Source: an uncultured Carnobacterium sp. | GTDB taxonomy: Bacteria > Bacillota > Bacilli > Lactobacillales > Aerococcaceae | Assembly: GCA_937976325.1 (NCBI GenBank) | Contig: CALJSD010000144.1 | Coordinates: 1-9,280, forward strand | DNA length: 9,280 bases | Direction of reading: 5' to 3' | Shown here: piece by piece, positions 7,582 to 9,280 of the stretch | How the letters are laid out: each line of letters begins with the position of its first letter | Position numbering within the stretch: position 1 is the first letter of the stretch | Made by a program: the position numbers and the translations under genes | The notes under the pieces: generated by a model | Database searches by the model: none | Told to the model about the DNA's origin: nothing | What the model saw: the letters and a program-made list of their open reading frames with translations, nothing else

Positions 7582-7623
7582 GTCTCAGTTTGAAAACTTA
7601 TTATTATTTTCATAATCTGAAAC
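7582..7623. other. AT-rich nested stem-loop between glyA and upp
   Basis: Outer arms GTCTCAG (7582-7588) and CTGAAAC (7617-7623) pair over 7 bp with one wobble pair. Inner arms TGAAAA (7591-7596) and TTTTCA (7607-7612) pair perfectly, with a 10-nt loop. It starts 20 nt after the glyA stop and lies about 70 nt before upp. No clean T-run follows on the minus strand, so it is at best a weak glyA terminator or an mRNA 3'-end structure. A TAAAAT hexamer at 7558-7553 could be a -10 box for upp, but I see no matching -35. Confidence 0.35.
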
Positions 7624-7643
7624 AAACCTTTACATTTACTTCG

Positions 7644-8876
7644 TTACGCGTATAGTTTGAAAGTCTCCGTCAATTGTTTCACTTCTTGACGTACACTATT
7701 TAATACTTCTTCATTTTCAGGATTTGTTAATGTTGTAAGGATTAACTCTGCTACTTTCTTCGCAGCTGCTTCATCAAAGCCACGAGTTGTAATAGCAGCC
7801 GTTCCGACACGAATTCCACTTGTTTTAACAGGTGGTAATGTATCAAATGGAATGGCGTTTTTATTCACTGTAATTCCAACAGTGTCAAGTAATTCTTGCG
7901 CTTCTTTACCGTTTAATCCAGTTTCTTTAATATCGAGGAGTAATAGATGGTTATCAGTACCACCTGAAATCGCACGAATGGCTGTTCCTTCGAACACCTC
8001 TGCCATTGCTTTAGCATTCTTCACGACTTGCTCGATATACTCACCAAATGCTGGTTGAAGAGCTTCATGGAATGCAACTGCTTTACCCGCAATCACGTGT
8101 TCTAGTGGTCCGCCTTGGATTCCAGGGAAGATTGCACTGTTTAATTTCTTACCAAATTCTTCTTTTGCTAAAATTAAACCGCCACGTGGTCCACGCAATG
8201 TTTTATGTGTTGTTGATGTTACAACATCGGCATAAGGAACTGGATTTTGATGAGCCCCTTTAGCGACTAAACCAGCGATATGAGCCATATCTACCATAAA
8301 GTAAGCTCCAACTTCTTTAGCAATTTCACTAATGCGTTTGAAGTCAATCTCACGTGGGTATGCTGAAGCACCAGCCACGATTAATTGTGGTTTTTCTTCT
8401 TTAGCGATACGTTCTAATTCATCGTAATCGATTGTTTCAGTTTCTGGATTTACTCCATAAGAAACAAACTGATAATCTTGACCAGAGAAGTTTACTCCCA
8501 TACCGTGAGTCAAGTGACCACCATGGTTTAAGTCCATCCCTAAAATCTTATCGCCTTTCTTCACTAAGGCACGATATGCTGCCATGTTTGCTTGAGAACC
8601 TGAGTGAGGTTGCACATTGGCATATTCAGCACCAAACAATTCTTTTACGCGATCAATCGCTAATTGTTCGATAACATCCACGTACTCACATCCGCCATAA
8701 TAACGACGACCTGGATACCCTTCTGCATATTTATTCGTTAGAATACTTCCTTGTGCACGTAAAACTCCTTCAGATACGAAGTTTTCTGATGCAATTAATT
8801 CAATCCCTTGTTGCTGACGATGAAGTTCTTTTTCAATCGTCTCAAAGATGATTTTATCTTCTGTAAATTGACTCAT
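7644..8876 (-). CDS. glyA: Serine hydroxymethyltransferase
   Basis: Codes for a 410-residue PLP enzyme that interconverts serine and glycine while loading tetrahydrofolate with a methylene group, the main one-carbon source for thymidylate and purines. Diagnostic parts are [10 protein letters not shown] (26-35), [15 protein letters not shown] (48-62), HSGSQANM (91-98) and DMAHIAGL (196-203). The PLP lysine is Lys225 in [14 protein letters not shown]. The carboxylate-binding Arg356 lies in [14 protein letters not shown]. Length and motif spacing are those of the Bacillus enzyme. The ATG at 8876 has AAAGGGG about 7 nt upstream, a slightly weak ribosome site. The gene lies 74 nt after the Sua5/YwlC gene. 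Neither a PurR box nor a clear promoter is visible in that gap, so it may be co-transcribed with its upstream neighbour. Confidence 0.98.
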   Translation of the reverse strand: MSQFTEDKIIFETIEKELHRQQQGIELIASENFVSEGVLRAQGSILTNKYAEGYPGRRYYGGCEYVDVIEQLAIDRVKELFGAEYANVQPHSGSQANMAAYRALVKKGDKILGMDLNHGGHLTHGMGVNFSGQDYQFVSYGVNPETETIDYDELERIAKEEKPQLIVAGASAYPREIDFKRISEIAKEVGAYFMVDMAHIAGLVAKGAHQNPVPYADVVTSTTHKTLRGPRGGLILAKEEFGKKLNSAIFPGIQGGPLEHVIAGKAVAFHEALQPAFGEYIEQVVKNAKAMAEVFEGTAIRAISGGTDNHLLLLDIKETGLNGKEAQELLDTVGITVNKNAIPFDTLPPVKTSGIRVGTAAITTRGFDEAAAKKVAELILTTLTNPENEEVLNSVRQEVKQLTETFKLYA

Positions 8877-8885
8877 TCAACTACC

Positions 8886-8924
8886 CCTTTCTATTCTTAC
8901 CTTTCTATTTTATCACATTATCAC
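8886..8924. repeat. Two short tandem repeats in the glyA leader
   Basis: On the plus strand CCTTTCTATT occurs at 8886-8895 and again at 8900-8909 (14-nt period). Next to it TTATCAC occurs at 8910-8916 and 8918-8924 (8-nt period). On the minus strand the first pair gives two AATAGAAAGG copies; the one nearer the gene forms the glyA ribosome site. The second pair gives GTGATAA twice, and the copy nearer glyA runs into the AT-rich GTGATAAAAT. Confidence 0.6.
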
Positions 8925-8950
8925 GTTTTGTAGAAAAGCTATGAGTTCTC

Positions 8951-9280
8951 TTAAAGAACGGTGGATGCCGCCTTTTTCAAACGGTTCATATACGCGATTC
9001 CAACACCCGTTTCTGGAGCCTCTTGCGCTAGAATAATATCTAACCCTAAATGATCTAATGTTCGAAGCCCATCAAATAAAGCACGATTCATATCGTCTAC
9101 ACTTTCACCCATGTAGTAAACACCGTTCACTGTATCTTTTAAGGATTCCACAATAACATCTTGTGCCATCACGCCAATTGTTTTTCCTTGTAGTTTGCAT
9201 GGATTGATGACTTCTTCAAACGCTTCTACTGTTCCTCCTACAACCAACACTGGTGTTTTGGGGGCGTAATGACGATATTT
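8951..9280 (-). CDS. ywlC: Threonylcarbamoyl-AMP synthase (Sua5/YwlC type), C-terminal part, 5' end outside window
   Basis: The frame is open from the window edge to the TAA at 8953-8951, giving 109 visible residues. The first visible residues KYRHYAPKTPVLVV match the K-Y-x-H-Y-A-P linker that joins the YrdC catalytic domain to the C-terminal Sua5 domain. The end GVGIAYMNRLKKAA is the typical Sua5-domain terminus. Full-length proteins make threonylcarbamoyl-AMP from threonine, bicarbonate and ATP, the first step of t6A37 modification in ANN-decoding tRNAs. The catalytic YrdC domain is outside the window, so activity is inferred from the family. A GTG inside the frame at 9250 is not the start, because coding runs on upstream of it. 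The position ahead of glyA, upp and atp matches the common Firmicutes order. Confidence 0.9.
   Translation of the reverse strand, partial: KYRHYAPKTPVLVVGGTVEAFEEVINPCKLQGKTIGVMAQDVIVESLKDTVNGVYYMGESVDDMNRALFDGLRTLDHLGLDIILAQEAPETGVGIAYMNRLKKAASTVL

Noticed and set aside
8951..9250. Sua5-domain protein starting at the GTG at 9250
   Set aside because: The frame continues to the window edge with the conserved HYAPKTP linker, so the start lies outside the window.

Overview
The window looks like ordinary core chromosome of a low-GC Firmicute, most likely a member of the Lactobacillales. A Carnobacteriaceae or Enterococcus-like relative is my best guess from protein resemblance alone. The reasons are strong AGGAGG-type ribosome sites, the gene order Sua5/YwlC - glyA - upp - atpBEFHAGDC, and a c-subunit and beta-subunit close to lactic-acid-bacterial and Bacillus forms. 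Except for one gene fragment at the left edge, every gene reads on the minus strand, so the biological order runs from right to left.

Right end (9280 to 6878, minus): the C-terminal part of a Sua5/YwlC threonylcarbamoyl-AMP synthase (tRNA t6A synthesis), cut by the window edge; glyA (serine hydroxymethyltransferase, one-carbon supply); and upp (uracil salvage). The 74-nt and 130-nt gaps around glyA hold short tandem repeats and an AT-rich stem-loop. I could not assign a clear promoter in either.

Middle (6877 to 6741): a compact, highly structured spacer. It carries a small hairpin and then a long interrupted inverted repeat with a T6 run, which reads as the intrinsic terminator of upp. It lies directly in front of the ATP synthase operon, and no atpI is present.

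Centre and left (6740 to 346, minus): a complete eight-gene F1Fo ATP synthase operon, atpB-E-F-H-A-G-D-C (a, c, b, delta, alpha, gamma, beta, epsilon). Spacers run from a 1-nt overlap to 40 nt, which is typical of a single translationally coupled transcript. All catalytic residues I checked are present: Walker A in alpha and beta, the beta catalytic Glu, the alpha arginine finger, the a-subunit Arg and the c-subunit Glu. In a fermentative organism this enzyme would mainly hydrolyse ATP to pump protons, though that role is inference. Points of interest are a TTG start for atpD behind an out-of-frame ATG-GAT-TGA, alanine replacing most of the glycine motif in the c-ring helix, and an altered signature loop in alpha.

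Left end (345 to 1): two adjacent hairpin terminators separate the atp operon from a convergent plus-strand gene, whose visible C-terminal half has a thioredoxin-like fold.

I found no mobile element, CRISPR array, tRNA, rRNA or defence system. I see no evidence of an undescribed multi-gene system here; the findings are regulatory and protein-level details of a conserved locus.
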